Source: Candidatus Hestiella acidicharens
GTDB lineage: Archaea; Thermoproteota; Thermoprotei_A; Sulfolobales; Acidilobaceae
Assembly (NCBI GenBank): GCA_015523575.1
Contig: WAJZ01000033.1
Coordinates: 1 to 11,251 of the forward strand
Direction: 5' to 3'
Length of the DNA stretch: 11,251 nucleotides
In this document: piece after piece, positions 1-6,601 of the stretch
Layout: every line of letters starts with the position of its first letter
Numbering within the stretch: position 1 is the stretch's first letter
The notes under the pieces: generated by a model
The model's input: only the letters and a program-made list of their open reading frames with translations
Told to the model about the DNA's origin: nothing
Databases searched by the model: none
Translations under genes and position numbers: made by a program

Positions 1-1
1 G

Positions 2-1330
2 GACATAATAGTAAGGCCAGAAGCGGAGGTTCCCGGGCTTAACAGGGAGTTCGGTTACTACATGGGGATTGGCATTCCCCTTTTCAGCATAGGGGGAGGA
101 TACCTAAGATCTTCAATATACCAGATCTTAATAAACTTTCATGCAAGGAGAGGGTATTACATTGCAGAAACGCCTATAATAAGCAGCTCTTCCCTATTTG
201 AGCTCTCTGGTCACCTAGGATTTTACAAACAAAACATGTATCTCTTCCAGGTTGAGAACAGAGGATATGCAATAAAGCCCATGAACTGTCCCTTTCACTT
301 AATGATATTCCTTAATGAGCTTGGGAAATATAGAAGTAGGTTACCCCTCCCATTCAAGATCTTCGAGCTCGGAAGGGTTCACAGGCTCGAGCCTAGCGGT
401 AGCGTCTACGGCTTATTAAGGGCAAGATCTTTCACGCAGGACGACGCCCATATAATAACCCCCGGAGAAAATGCTGTAGATGTAGTAAAAGAAGTATTTG
501 ATGAGATGTTAACGCTTTACTCAAAGGTTTTCGGGCTAGAGGTCTCCTCCGGCAGCGTGAGGCTGAGGCTTAGCTTCTCTGAGAGGGATAAAATAGGGGA
601 GGAATTTATGGGTGATAGCAAAGAATGGGAAAGGGCGGAAGGGTTCTTAGAAAGGGCCGCAAATGAAATAAAGGAAAGGTATGGGATTAGCTATACAAAG
701 GCTGTGGGGGAAGCGGCATTTTATGGGCCTAAGATAGACGTGCTGATGAAAATTGGGGAAAAAGAATGGCAACTAGGAACAATACAGTTCGACTTCAACC
801 TTGCAAGGAAGTTCAAAATATATGACCTTGTTAGAGAGGTTTTTGGGGGTATAGATGTTTACATAATACACAGGGCCCTTCTAGGTTCAATAGAGAGGTT
901 TTTGGGGGTATACCTAGAAAGCTTTAGGGGTAGGCTCCCCTTTTCCATAGCACCCCTTCAGTTTGCAGTTTTGGCCATAAAGGCTGGTGATGAAAGCGAC
1001 AAAAAGGTTGAAGATGTTGCCAAGCACCTGCATGAAGAATTAATAAACCTTGGGTTCAGGTCTGCATATAGAGAAACGAGCAGAACAAGCATTTCAGGGG
1101 ATGTGAGGCTCATAGAGAGCAGGGTAAAGCCCCCTGTTATAATATATGTTGGTAAGAGAGAAGTGGAGAAAGGCAAGCTTACTGCATCTATCTACAAAGG
1201 GGGGAAGAGGGTTCAGAAGCTCTATGATCCAAAAGACGTTGAAGCACTACCTGAGGAATTGGAAAAAGAAGTTCTTGAGGTATCAGGCACCGTGCCAAGG
1301 ATTCCTGGGGATTTGAGCCATTTAATTTGA
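2..1330 (+). CDS. thrS: Threonyl-tRNA synthetase, 3' part (5' end outside window)
   Basis: This enzyme charges tRNA(Thr) with threonine in the cytoplasm. The frame is open to the left edge, so 442 codons of a longer gene are visible; the ATG at 62 is internal and should not be taken as the start. Class II synthetase signatures are clear: the motif 2 region FELGRVHRLEPSG, then FTQDDAH, and motif 3 IIHRALLGSIERF. The three zinc ligands of the family are present: the Cys of KPMNCP (nt 287-289), the His of QDDAH (449-451) and the His of IIHRA (869-871). The anticodon-binding domain fills roughly nt 950-1300 and ends naturally. The catalytic core resembles the bacterial-type ThrRS found in many crenarchaea, where editing can be done by a separate protein. 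Whether an N-terminal editing domain exists here cannot be seen. The gene is convergent with the next one, 68 bp away. Confidence 0.96.
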   Translation, partial: DIIVRPEAEVPGLNREFGYYMGIGIPLFSIGGGYLRSSIYQILINFHARRGYYIAETPIISSSSLFELSGHLGFYKQNMYLFQVENRGYAIKPMNCPFHLMIFLNELGKYRSRLPLPFKIFELGRVHRLEPSGSVYGLLRARSFTQDDAHIITPGENAVDVVKEVFDEMLTLYSKVFGLEVSSGSVRLRLSFSERDKIGEEFMGDSKEWERAEGFLERAANEIKERYGISYTKAVGEAAFYGPKIDVLMKIGEKEWQLGTIQFDFNLARKFKIYDLVREVFGGIDVYIIHRALLGSIERFLGVYLESFRGRLPFSIAPLQFAVLAIKAGDESDKKVEDVAKHLHEELINLGFRSAYRETSRTSISGDVRLIESRVKPPVIIYVGKREVEKGKLTASIYKGGKRVQKLYDPKDVEALPEELEKEVLEVSGTVPRIPGDLSHLI

Positions 1331-1383
1331 AAACTATTCAATAAAACCTCCATATTATGGCATAAAAAGCAATATCGTTCTTC

Positions 1384-1393
1384 TAAAAAGTAA
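1384..1393 (-). terminator. Candidate T-run terminator after the lectin-like prepilin gene
   Basis: On the minus strand, within 15 bases after the TAA stop, the sequence reads TTTACTTTTT, a U-rich stretch of the kind archaeal RNA polymerase can terminate on. It lies in the short convergent gap shared with thrS. No clear hairpin accompanies it. Confidence 0.35.
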
Positions 1394-1398
1394 AGCCT

Positions 1399-2862
1399 TT
1401 ACGTTACTAGAGAAACCCTTGGCATGATTCCATTTGGTGGATAAGCCCTTTCCCGGATCCAATATAAATATATACTTGACCGGAAAAATATACTTGAAAC
1501 TCCAAATATAAAATAATTCGGCTTAACGTAGCTCAGGCCTCCTTCTACGAAGGTTTGCTTGTAGTTCAGCATTACCTCTACAGAGCTTTTGTTTATTATT
1601 ACTAAGCTATAGACCTTATTGCCGTTAAAATCTAAAATATGTGTGTTTTTGGCATGATCATCGTTATAAATGTATATTTCTCCATATTTATCATAAATGA
1701 TATAGGCTGCTTTATCCTTATGAAACTTGCTACTTTTGGAAAGACCAGCAGCAGTTATACCAAAATAGTTGGAAATATTACCGTAAAACTCTATCACTGC
1801 CGGAAACCTAGACATGAAGCTTGAAGGACTCGAGGAACCCAAGGAGCGTATATATATGCCATACCAAGCTTCTGATAACCACCTGGATGAGATCTTGGTA
1901 TATCTGGGAGTAAATTCATGCTTCGTTCCTGAAACCATCCTCCACCCTGGAGGTAAAGAAGTTAGATTAACCCAGCTTTGATAATAATTAAAGACGTACC
2001 TTCCATTATCGTATTTTCCATAGTGTCCTAAATAACATATAGTGGGCGAAATGCCTGTATAGGGATAATAGGTCGAAACTACGCTACTCTTTGCAACAAA
2101 CATGCCAATCTTTACCTTTTCCTTTGCCTGCAAGCCGTTTTTGAGCTTCACCCAAAATATTGCATAGCTTGACGTGTAGTTTTCCAGCCAACTGTAGAGG
2201 AGCTTGCCGTTGCTTATATTATAAAAGAATATGTTCGTCCAGTTTTCCTTTATGGTATCTTGCGCCAAAGAAGCATCTATCCATGATATAGACACATTTA
2301 TCATCTGCTGGAAGGGCTTTGGCGTTGGGTCATCCTGCGTATTATAGATTTCAAGCGTTATGTTTTTTCCTGTTGAAGACGAATAGTAGGGCCATGCTAA
2401 GGAATAAGACGCTTGAAAACCGCTCTTTAAAACGACCTCGACCATAATAGGGGTTCCTGGCGGAGGGGGGTTAATGAGCAGGCTACCATACTTTATTAAT
2501 CCTACTCCCTTGGGTTGTATAGTTATGTTTCTTGAGAGAGATCCTCCAACTATTTTAAGGCTATTTAAAAGGTTTATCACATAAACTCCCTCTACCTCTA
2601 TCGGCAAAGAACCAAGGTTTTCAACGTAAGCATAAATATAGGAGTGGTCGCCTTTCATAGAAACGTTTGCAACCAAGACTTCTGCCTGCGTTAAAGTAGA
2701 AGGGTTAATCCTCTTCGGCATTTTCCCTACAAAACCGCTCATCCATGTATATATAAGGAGAGAAGAAGATATCGCTATAATTATGAGCATAATAACAGCT
2801 ACTATATTAGATATACCCCTCCTTTTAATCCTTGCCTTTGACCTCTGCAAAGACCTTCCCAT
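1399..2862 (-). CDS. Large prepilin-like surface protein with DUF2341 and lectin-like domains
   Basis: This 487-residue protein starts with a basic class III (type IV pilin) signal, KRRG at residues 13-16, followed by ISNIVAVIML and a hydrophobic helix to about residue 42. Cleavage after G16 by a PibD-type peptidase is expected. Residues 55-160 form a beta-rich spacer. Residues about 180-262 look like DUF2341: PFQQMI, then an NGKLLYSW motif, then IFWVKLKNG. The KYDNGRYVF segment (283-291) and the ending YWIRERAYPPN resemble the linker and tail of DUF2341 proteins that carry a concanavalin A/laminin G-like domain, here about residues 315-487. Most family members are surface proteins, and sugar binding is inferred. 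The ATG at 2862 is preferred because a TATA box lies about 25 bp upstream, giving a leaderless mRNA. The gene is divergent from the pilus ATPase. It could be an adhesive minor pilin or a membrane-anchored binding protein. Confidence 0.82.
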   Translation of the reverse strand: MGRSLQRSKARIKRRGISNIVAVIMLIIIAISSSLLIYTWMSGFVGKMPKRINPSTLTQAEVLVANVSMKGDHSYIYAYVENLGSLPIEVEGVYVINLLNSLKIVGGSLSRNITIQPKGVGLIKYGSLLINPPPPGTPIMVEVVLKSGFQASYSLAWPYYSSSTGKNITLEIYNTQDDPTPKPFQQMINVSISWIDASLAQDTIKENWTNIFFYNISNGKLLYSWLENYTSSYAIFWVKLKNGLQAKEKVKIGMFVAKSSVVSTYYPYTGISPTICYLGHYGKYDNGRYVFNYYQSWVNLTSLPPGWRMVSGTKHEFTPRYTKISSRWLSEAWYGIYIRSLGSSSPSSFMSRFPAVIEFYGNISNYFGITAAGLSKSSKFHKDKAAYIIYDKYGEIYIYNDDHAKNTHILDFNGNKVYSLVIINKSSVEVMLNYKQTFVEGGLSYVKPNYFIFGVSSIFFRSSIYLYWIRERAYPPNGIMPRVSLVT

Positions 2863-2878
2863 AGTAAAGTATTTTTAG

Positions 2879-2900
2879 CCTCTATAAATATTGTTAGAGG
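2879..2900. repeat. 6-bp inverted repeat flanking a TATA box (operator candidate)
   Basis: The arms CCTCTA (2879-2884) and TAGAGG (2895-2900) are perfect reverse complements with a 10-bp spacer. The repeat encloses the TATA box of the divergent lectin-pilin gene, so a dimeric protein bound here would block TBP/TFB. The repeat is seen directly; the operator role is inferred from position. A 6-bp repeat alone could be chance. Confidence 0.45.
2883..2890 (-). promoter_or_regulatory. TATA box of the lectin-like prepilin gene (leaderless promoter)
   Basis: On the minus strand this reads TATTTATA, centred about 25 bp upstream of the ATG at 2862. That is the normal archaeal TATA-to-transcription-start distance, so the message should begin at or next to the start codon, and no Shine-Dalgarno sequence is seen there. 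The box lies inside the inverted repeat at 2879-2900. Read on the plus strand it is also TATA-like (TATAAATA), so it could fire both ways. Confidence 0.65.
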
Positions 2901-2928
2901 AGGTAATAAATGGGGATTCCGATTACCT
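2901..2928. repeat. 7-bp inverted repeat in the divergent intergenic region
   Basis: AGGTAAT (2901-2907) and ATTACCT (2922-2928) are perfect reverse complements separated by 14 bp. The repeat abuts the one at 2879-2900 and sits between the promoters of the lectin-like prepilin and the pilus ATPase. As DNA it could be a second operator. If transcribed rightward, the left arm covers half of a GGAGGT ribosome-binding motif (2899-2904). Function is unproven. Confidence 0.5.
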
Positions 2929-2930
2929 AA
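2910..2930 (+). other. Six-codon mini-ORF with a strong ribosome binding site
   Basis: GAGGAGGT at 2897-2904 is among the best Shine-Dalgarno matches in the window. Five bases later comes an ATG followed by five codons (MGIPIT) and TAA at 2928-2930. It could be a leader peptide upstream of the ATPase gene. It would need a transcript starting upstream of about 2897, whereas the clearest rightward TATA candidates would start at about 2912 or 2965. Expression is therefore doubtful, and it is recorded as a candidate only. Confidence 0.25.
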
Positions 2931-2935
2931 AACCC

Positions 2936-2943
2936 TTTTTAAC
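2936..2943 (+). promoter_or_regulatory. Candidate TATA box for the pilus ATPase operon
   Basis: The T/A tract TTTTTAAC lies about 47 bp upstream of the ATG at 2987. With normal archaeal spacing, transcription would begin near 2965 and give a leader of about 20 nt that contains the whole left arm of the 11-bp inverted repeat. The placement is approximate. Confidence 0.4.
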
Positions 2944-2974
2944 CTAATAAGCTTGTATTACTAACACAGAAAAG

Positions 2975-3038
2975 TGGGGTAGCCTCATGCAAGAAGAAGC
3001 AACTATACTACAAGAATACGACGTTATAGGCTACCCCA
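2975..3038 (+). promoter_or_regulatory. 11-bp perfect inverted repeat enclosing the ATPase start codon
   Basis: TGGGGTAGCCT at 2975-2985 is the exact reverse complement of AGGCTACCCCA at 3028-3038. The left arm ends one base before the ATG at 2987 and contains the only G-rich stretch (GGGGT) that could serve as ribosome binding site. The right arm falls in codons 14-18 (I-G-Y-P-R). In mRNA this gives a long G+C-rich stem with a 42-nt loop holding the start codon, which should hinder 30S binding. Translational control by a partner RNA, a protein or temperature is inferred. As DNA it could instead be an operator. Confidence 0.65.
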
Positions 3039-4552
3039 GGGTATCCATTAAAATATACGAAGATAAGGAAAGGAGGAGGTTTTATAATGTAATGGAACCA
3101 CAGCCGGGCGAGCTTTCTACGTGGGCCTACAAAGAAATACTGAAGCAAGTAACCTACGACCTGGACCTCTCAAAAAGCATAAGTAGTAAAAAAAGCTTGG
3201 AAGAGGGAATAGAGGTAGTCGTTCCAATAGCAAAAAAGCTTATATTGAAAAGGCTCAGGACCAGGCTCTTCTTCAGAAGGAATGGAAAGGCAAAGTATGA
3301 TGAGAAGAAAATAGAGGAGGAAGCGCTAATAGCAGCATATTACGTCTCTAGAGACCTCGTAGGCTATGGTAAGTTCGAGCCGTTAATGAAAGATCCCTAT
3401 ATAGAAGACATATCATGTAATGGACTCCACATACCAGTCTTCGTTTACCACACAAAATACGAATGGCTAACGACAAACGTCGTGATAAATGATGAAGAGG
3501 AGCTGAACTCAATAGTTTCTAAGCTGGGAGTAAAAAGCAGTAGGGAGGCATCCATAGCAAACCCAATAGTAGAGGGGGTCTTAAGGCCTGAAGGTTTTAG
3601 GGTAAACCTGGTTTTAGATACCGTCTCTAGGCTGGGCCACAGCTTTACGATAAGGAAGTTTAGAGCGGAACCCTTCACGCTAATAGAACTTATAAGGTCT
3701 AGAACCCTAGACCCCTTAGTTGCATCCTTGCTTTGGCTCGCTGTTGAGAACAAACAGGGAATAATTATCTATGGCCCTACCGGAAGTGGAAAAACAACGC
3801 TGTTAAACGCCACCACAATGCTATTGCCAACGGAATATAAGATAGTTACCGCTGAAGATACGCCGGAAATTTACCTACCCTTTCACGAGAATTGGGGTGC
3901 AATGATGACTAGAACCTCCACTGACCCAAAAGTCCAAAATGTGACGCTTCAATCGCAGGTAGAGGCCGCGCTGAGGCAGAGGCCAGACGTTATAATAGTT
4001 GGCGAAATAAGATCCAGGGAAGCGTTTGCTTTCTTCCAAGCCCTAGCAACTGGTCATGGAGGGCTTACTACAATACACGCAGAATCTGCTGATGTGTTAA
4101 TAAAGAGGCTCGTTTCACCTCCAATGAACGTGCCGGCAAGCCTCATAGCAGCCTCAAGGCTTTTCGTAAACATATTGAGGATAGAAGAAGGGGGGAATGT
4201 ATATAGGAAGGTCATGAGGATTGATGAATCCTGGGGCTATGATATTACTACAAATAGCGTTATACTAAAGGAAAAGGTGCTTTGGGATAGGAAGAGGGAC
4301 CTATGGTACATGATAGGTAAGGATAGCTACTTGTTAAGATCGGTAGCTCAACTCAACTTAATTACCTATGAGGAAGTCTTTGTTGATTTGGAAAGAAGGG
4401 CAACGGTGCTGAAATGGCTTGCGGATATAAATGCTGATAGTATTTTGCTAAACGAGGCCCTCAGGTTATATAGGAGAGATCCGGTAGGGCTTTATAAGAA
4501 AGCTGTTTCTGCATCAGGCAAATATAATATAGAGATGAGGGATGCCCCTTGA
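2987..4552 (+). CDS. Type IV pilus assembly ATPase (archaeal GspE/UpsE/ArnI family)
   Basis: This is a cytoplasmic hexameric ATPase expected to drive pilin assembly (521 residues, normal length for archaeal secretion ATPases). The N-terminal domain (to about 235) includes the GYGKFEPLMKDPYIEDISCNG stretch typical of the family. The Walker A motif is GPTGSGKT (263-270). The aspartate-box region is AEDTPE (289-294), Walker B is PDVIIVGE (333-340), and the histidine box is GHGGLTTIHAESADV (356-370). It is followed by the SPPMNVP segment also seen in archaellum and pilus ATPases. The C-terminal 100 residues are less conserved. It could belong to the Ups, Aap, Bas or archaellum branch; I favour a pilus because platform and pilin genes follow and no archaellum accessory genes are seen. 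It overlaps the next gene by 4 bp, indicating one operon. The start region is inside an 11-bp inverted repeat. Confidence 0.94.
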   Translation: MQEEATILQEYDVIGYPRVSIKIYEDKERRRFYNVMEPQPGELSTWAYKEILKQVTYDLDLSKSISSKKSLEEGIEVVVPIAKKLILKRLRTRLFFRRNGKAKYDEKKIEEEALIAAYYVSRDLVGYGKFEPLMKDPYIEDISCNGLHIPVFVYHTKYEWLTTNVVINDEEELNSIVSKLGVKSSREASIANPIVEGVLRPEGFRVNLVLDTVSRLGHSFTIRKFRAEPFTLIELIRSRTLDPLVASLLWLAVENKQGIIIYGPTGSGKTTLLNATTMLLPTEYKIVTAEDTPEIYLPFHENWGAMMTRTSTDPKVQNVTLQSQVEAALRQRPDVIIVGEIRSREAFAFFQALATGHGGLTTIHAESADVLIKRLVSPPMNVPASLIAASRLFVNILRIEEGGNVYRKVMRIDESWGYDITTNSVILKEKVLWDRKRDLWYMIGKDSYLLRSVAQLNLITYEEVFVDLERRATVLKWLADINADSILLNEALRLYRRDPVGLYKKAVSASGKYNIEMRDAP

Positions 4553-5493
4553 GAGACTTCTTTAAGGTATTCAGAGAAAAACTGAAGTCTCTGAAAAATA
4601 AGGAAGCCTACAAAATCCTCCTCGCCTACATGACAGTTATAGCAAGCTATGCAAGTCCATGCAACATAATAAACAAGTTAAATGCTAACATAGGGTATAT
4701 AATTATTGGCTCAGGCATCAGCAAGAGCCTTACAAGCTATTGTAGGAAGTCCCTTACAATCTATATATCATTGCCGATCCTCTTGTGGATGTTTGGTTAC
4801 ATCTACCTCGGATTTAAGGCAAGCTTAGGCATTAATGAAAGGATCCTCCTCTCATCGGTATTCGCCCTTATAGGCTACTTTATCTCTATATTCGTAAGCT
4901 ATGTAATACCAGTTTTCAGGTATTCTTCTAGGAAGGACATACTAGAAGCAAAGTTTCACATATTTGCCTCTTCCCTAACTTCCTTCCTGGCTGGAGGGGG
5001 AGGGCTTGCCTCCTCGCTAAAGATGTTTTCGGAAAAATATGCAAGCGAGCTTAAGGAGTTCAGCGTTGAAATGGATTATATAAAGACTATGAGTGATCTG
5101 AACGTAGACCCTGTGACTATACTCTACGAGCTTTCAAAGATAACCCCTTCCCCTAGCTTAAAGATACTTAGCCAATCCCTAGCAAGGGGAGAAAGGGTTG
5201 GGACAGACCTAGTCAGGATAGCGCAAGACTCTATAGATACTTACCTGAACTTCTACTACTCGCTTGTGGAAAAGATATCAACAAGCATTGGAACCCTCCT
5301 TGAATCGTTTCTAGTAGTAAGTGTAATAGGCCCGGTTTTGGTAGGGGTTATGGGTATGCTCTTCGGGGTAGTTCCCGTTACTAAGCTCAGCTTCTCCTCG
5401 CTTGTGTTAATGGTCAACTTCCTGCTGATACCTATTGTTTCGTTAATAACTGCGGTGCTAGCAGATAATCAAGCAAGCAAATTAAAGCTGTAG
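4549..5493 (+). CDS. Pilus platform membrane protein 1, T2SF (TadB/ArnJ N-half type)
   Basis: This 314-residue integral membrane protein would form part of the inner platform on which the ATPase acts. It has hydrophobic helices at about 70-89 and 98-123, a cytoplasmic T2SF domain at about 135-235, and two more hydrophobic stretches at about 247-277 and 281-305. This two-plus-two layout matches TadB/TadC proteins and roughly half of an archaeal ArnJ/UpsF protein. The TTG start overlaps the ATPase stop (TTGA), with GAGGGAT a few bases upstream as ribosome binding site. The segment SEKYASEL has a near copy, SKYASEL, in the next protein, consistent with two related T2SF domains. The next gene follows directly. 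The T2SF assignment rests on layout and context more than on invariant residues. Confidence 0.85.
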   Translation: MRDFFKVFREKLKSLKNKEAYKILLAYMTVIASYASPCNIINKLNANIGYIIIGSGISKSLTSYCRKSLTIYISLPILLWMFGYIYLGFKASLGINERILLSSVFALIGYFISIFVSYVIPVFRYSSRKDILEAKFHIFASSLTSFLAGGGGLASSLKMFSEKYASELKEFSVEMDYIKTMSDLNVDPVTILYELSKITPSPSLKILSQSLARGERVGTDLVRIAQDSIDTYLNFYYSLVEKISTSIGTLLESFLVVSVIGPVLVGVMGMLFGVVPVTKLSFSSLVLMVNFLLIPIVSLITAVLADNQASKLKL

Positions 5494-5498
5494 GTGAG
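5493..5498 (+). promoter_or_regulatory. Ribosome binding site deciding the start at 5503
   Basis: GGTGAG matches the GGTGA core expected from crenarchaeal 16S rRNA and lies 4 bases before the GTG at 5503. The GTG at 5494 overlaps this motif and has no ribosome binding site of its own, so 5503 is the better start. Confidence 0.6.
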
Positions 5499-5502
5499 AA
5501 TA

Positions 5503-6411
5503 GTGACAAGGAGAATAGGTCCGCCGAGAGCATTAAAGTATGTTGCAATTAGCCCTGCGTCTGGAATAGCCTCCCTCTTCATATTTTATGTGCTCTTTTC
5601 AAAGATGTTCCCAAGGCAGTTTCCTGTGCTTATAAAATATTCAGGCCTACCAGTTCCTGGGAACTTCATCACAATAATTTACATAGACTTATTCATAGTA
5701 TTTTTGTTGGCACCAATATCCATCTATGCAAGAAAATACATAGAATACATGCAGAAGCTCAAGGAGCAGGCAAGAAGCTTCCTCCAGGTCTACCCAAGCG
5801 TAGCAGCTTCAATGACTTCAGTTTCTCAAGCAATATTTGCGTCCCTAGACTTGGTCGAGGAACCGCTTAAGGATTACCTTGAGGCCTTTGCCTACCTCTA
5901 TAATATGACTGGAGACCTAGAAGGATCTTTTCTAAAGATATTTTCAAAGACACCAAAAAGCGTGAGGCTCTTGCTTACCTCTATATTGACTACGGCTAGG
6001 AGTGGGGGCAGGTCAGAAGACGTTTTGAGCGTAACGAGCAAATATGCCTCGGAGCTTCAAAGGATGGATTTTTACCTAAGGAATAGGTTGCAACCATATT
6101 CTACGGTTATATTCTTAGGGGCAGCAGTCTTCGGCTTCTCAGTTGGTATGACTTCTGTGATGCTTGAAATACTAAGAAGGACCCCTTCTTTTGGCCTGTC
6201 CAAGGTTACAATGTATACAATAAACGTGCACGGAATTATAGGCATCTTTTTTTATTCGCTCCTAATACTTTCAGCATCCTCATCTTATATAATAGCGAAG
6301 GTTATCTATGACCATGCACTAAAGGCCAGCGAGTACTTCATTTATTTAACGCTAATAGGAACCTTAACAATGATGATAGCATTAGCCACAGGACCAAGGT
6401 TTATACATTAG
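5503..6411 (+). CDS. Pilus platform membrane protein 2, T2SF (TadC/ArnJ C-half type)
   Basis: This second platform protein (302 residues from the GTG at 5503; 305 if the GTG at 5494 is used) is probably the partner of the preceding one. Hydrophobic stretches lie at about 14-37 and 54-75, a T2SF-type cytoplasmic domain at about 82-197, and three more membrane segments at about 200-222, 238-264 and 277-297. The ending, with HGIIGIFFYSLLIL and a final helix, resembles the C-terminal half of ArnJ/FlaJ proteins. Together the two genes encode what most archaeal archaellum and pilus systems carry as one protein, while Tad and Epd systems use two genes. It is co-oriented and nearly abutting, so co-translation is likely. 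A simple break of a fused gene is unlikely because each half has its own start and membrane topology. Confidence 0.84.
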   Translation: MTRRIGPPRALKYVAISPASGIASLFIFYVLFSKMFPRQFPVLIKYSGLPVPGNFITIIYIDLFIVFLLAPISIYARKYIEYMQKLKEQARSFLQVYPSVAASMTSVSQAIFASLDLVEEPLKDYLEAFAYLYNMTGDLEGSFLKIFSKTPKSVRLLLTSILTTARSGGRSEDVLSVTSKYASELQRMDFYLRNRLQPYSTVIFLGAAVFGFSVGMTSVMLEILRRTPSFGLSKVTMYTINVHGIIGIFFYSLLILSASSSYIIAKVIYDHALKASEYFIYLTLIGTLTMMIALATGPRFIH

Positions 6412-6601
6412 TAACATAAAGCATTTCGCAAAAGAGTTTAAAGCAGACTTATTAAGAAGGCCTTGAACCAAGCTATGCCCATCTAAGTAATGAATAAACG
6501 AGTTTTGAAGCTACTAGAGCTAATACACCTAAGGATCTCAGCAAGGTGCTAAAGCGCTTAAAAGCAAATTAACCCTATAGACTAAAATAAGTTTGAGGAA
6601 G
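6412..6601 (+). other. 190-bp gap between platform and pilin genes
   Basis: This stretch separates the assembly genes from the pilin genes. It holds TATA-like sequences (TTTAAAG near 6437-6443, TTAAAA at 6558-6563), a weak stem made of CACCT (6526-6530) and AGGTG (6544-6548) with a 13-nt loop, and a 20-codon ORF at 6490-6552 without a ribosome binding site. No RNA gene is recognised. A separate promoter for the pilins is the simplest reading, since structural subunits usually need more transcript than the assembly genes. Confidence 0.5.
6558..6563 (+). promoter_or_regulatory. Candidate TATA box of the pilin gene pair
   Basis: TTAAAA is centred about 41 bp before the ATG at 6602, predicting a start near 6587 and a leader of about 15 nt that contains GAGG (6595-6598). 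A second TATA-like string near 6576-6579 would instead give a nearly leaderless message, so the exact element is uncertain. Confidence 0.4.

Noticed and set aside
958..1176. 72-codon minus-strand ORF inside thrS
   Set aside because: Antisense shadow of a well-conserved synthetase domain; no promoter or ribosome binding site and no recognisable protein.
1390..1402. GTAAAG-C-CTTTAC palindrome at the end of the lectin-like prepilin gene
   Set aside because: A one-base spacer cannot form an RNA hairpin, and most of it lies at the stop codon; likely chance.
1639..1824. 61-codon plus-strand ORF inside the lectin-like prepilin gene
   Set aside because: Opposite strand of a continuous, domain-bearing frame; no start signal.
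3445..3753. 102-codon minus-strand ORF inside the ATPase gene
   Set aside because: Shadow of the conserved N-terminal ATPase region.
6490..6552. 20-codon ORF in the platform-pilin gap
   Set aside because: No ribosome binding site, no recognisable sequence, and of a length expected by chance.
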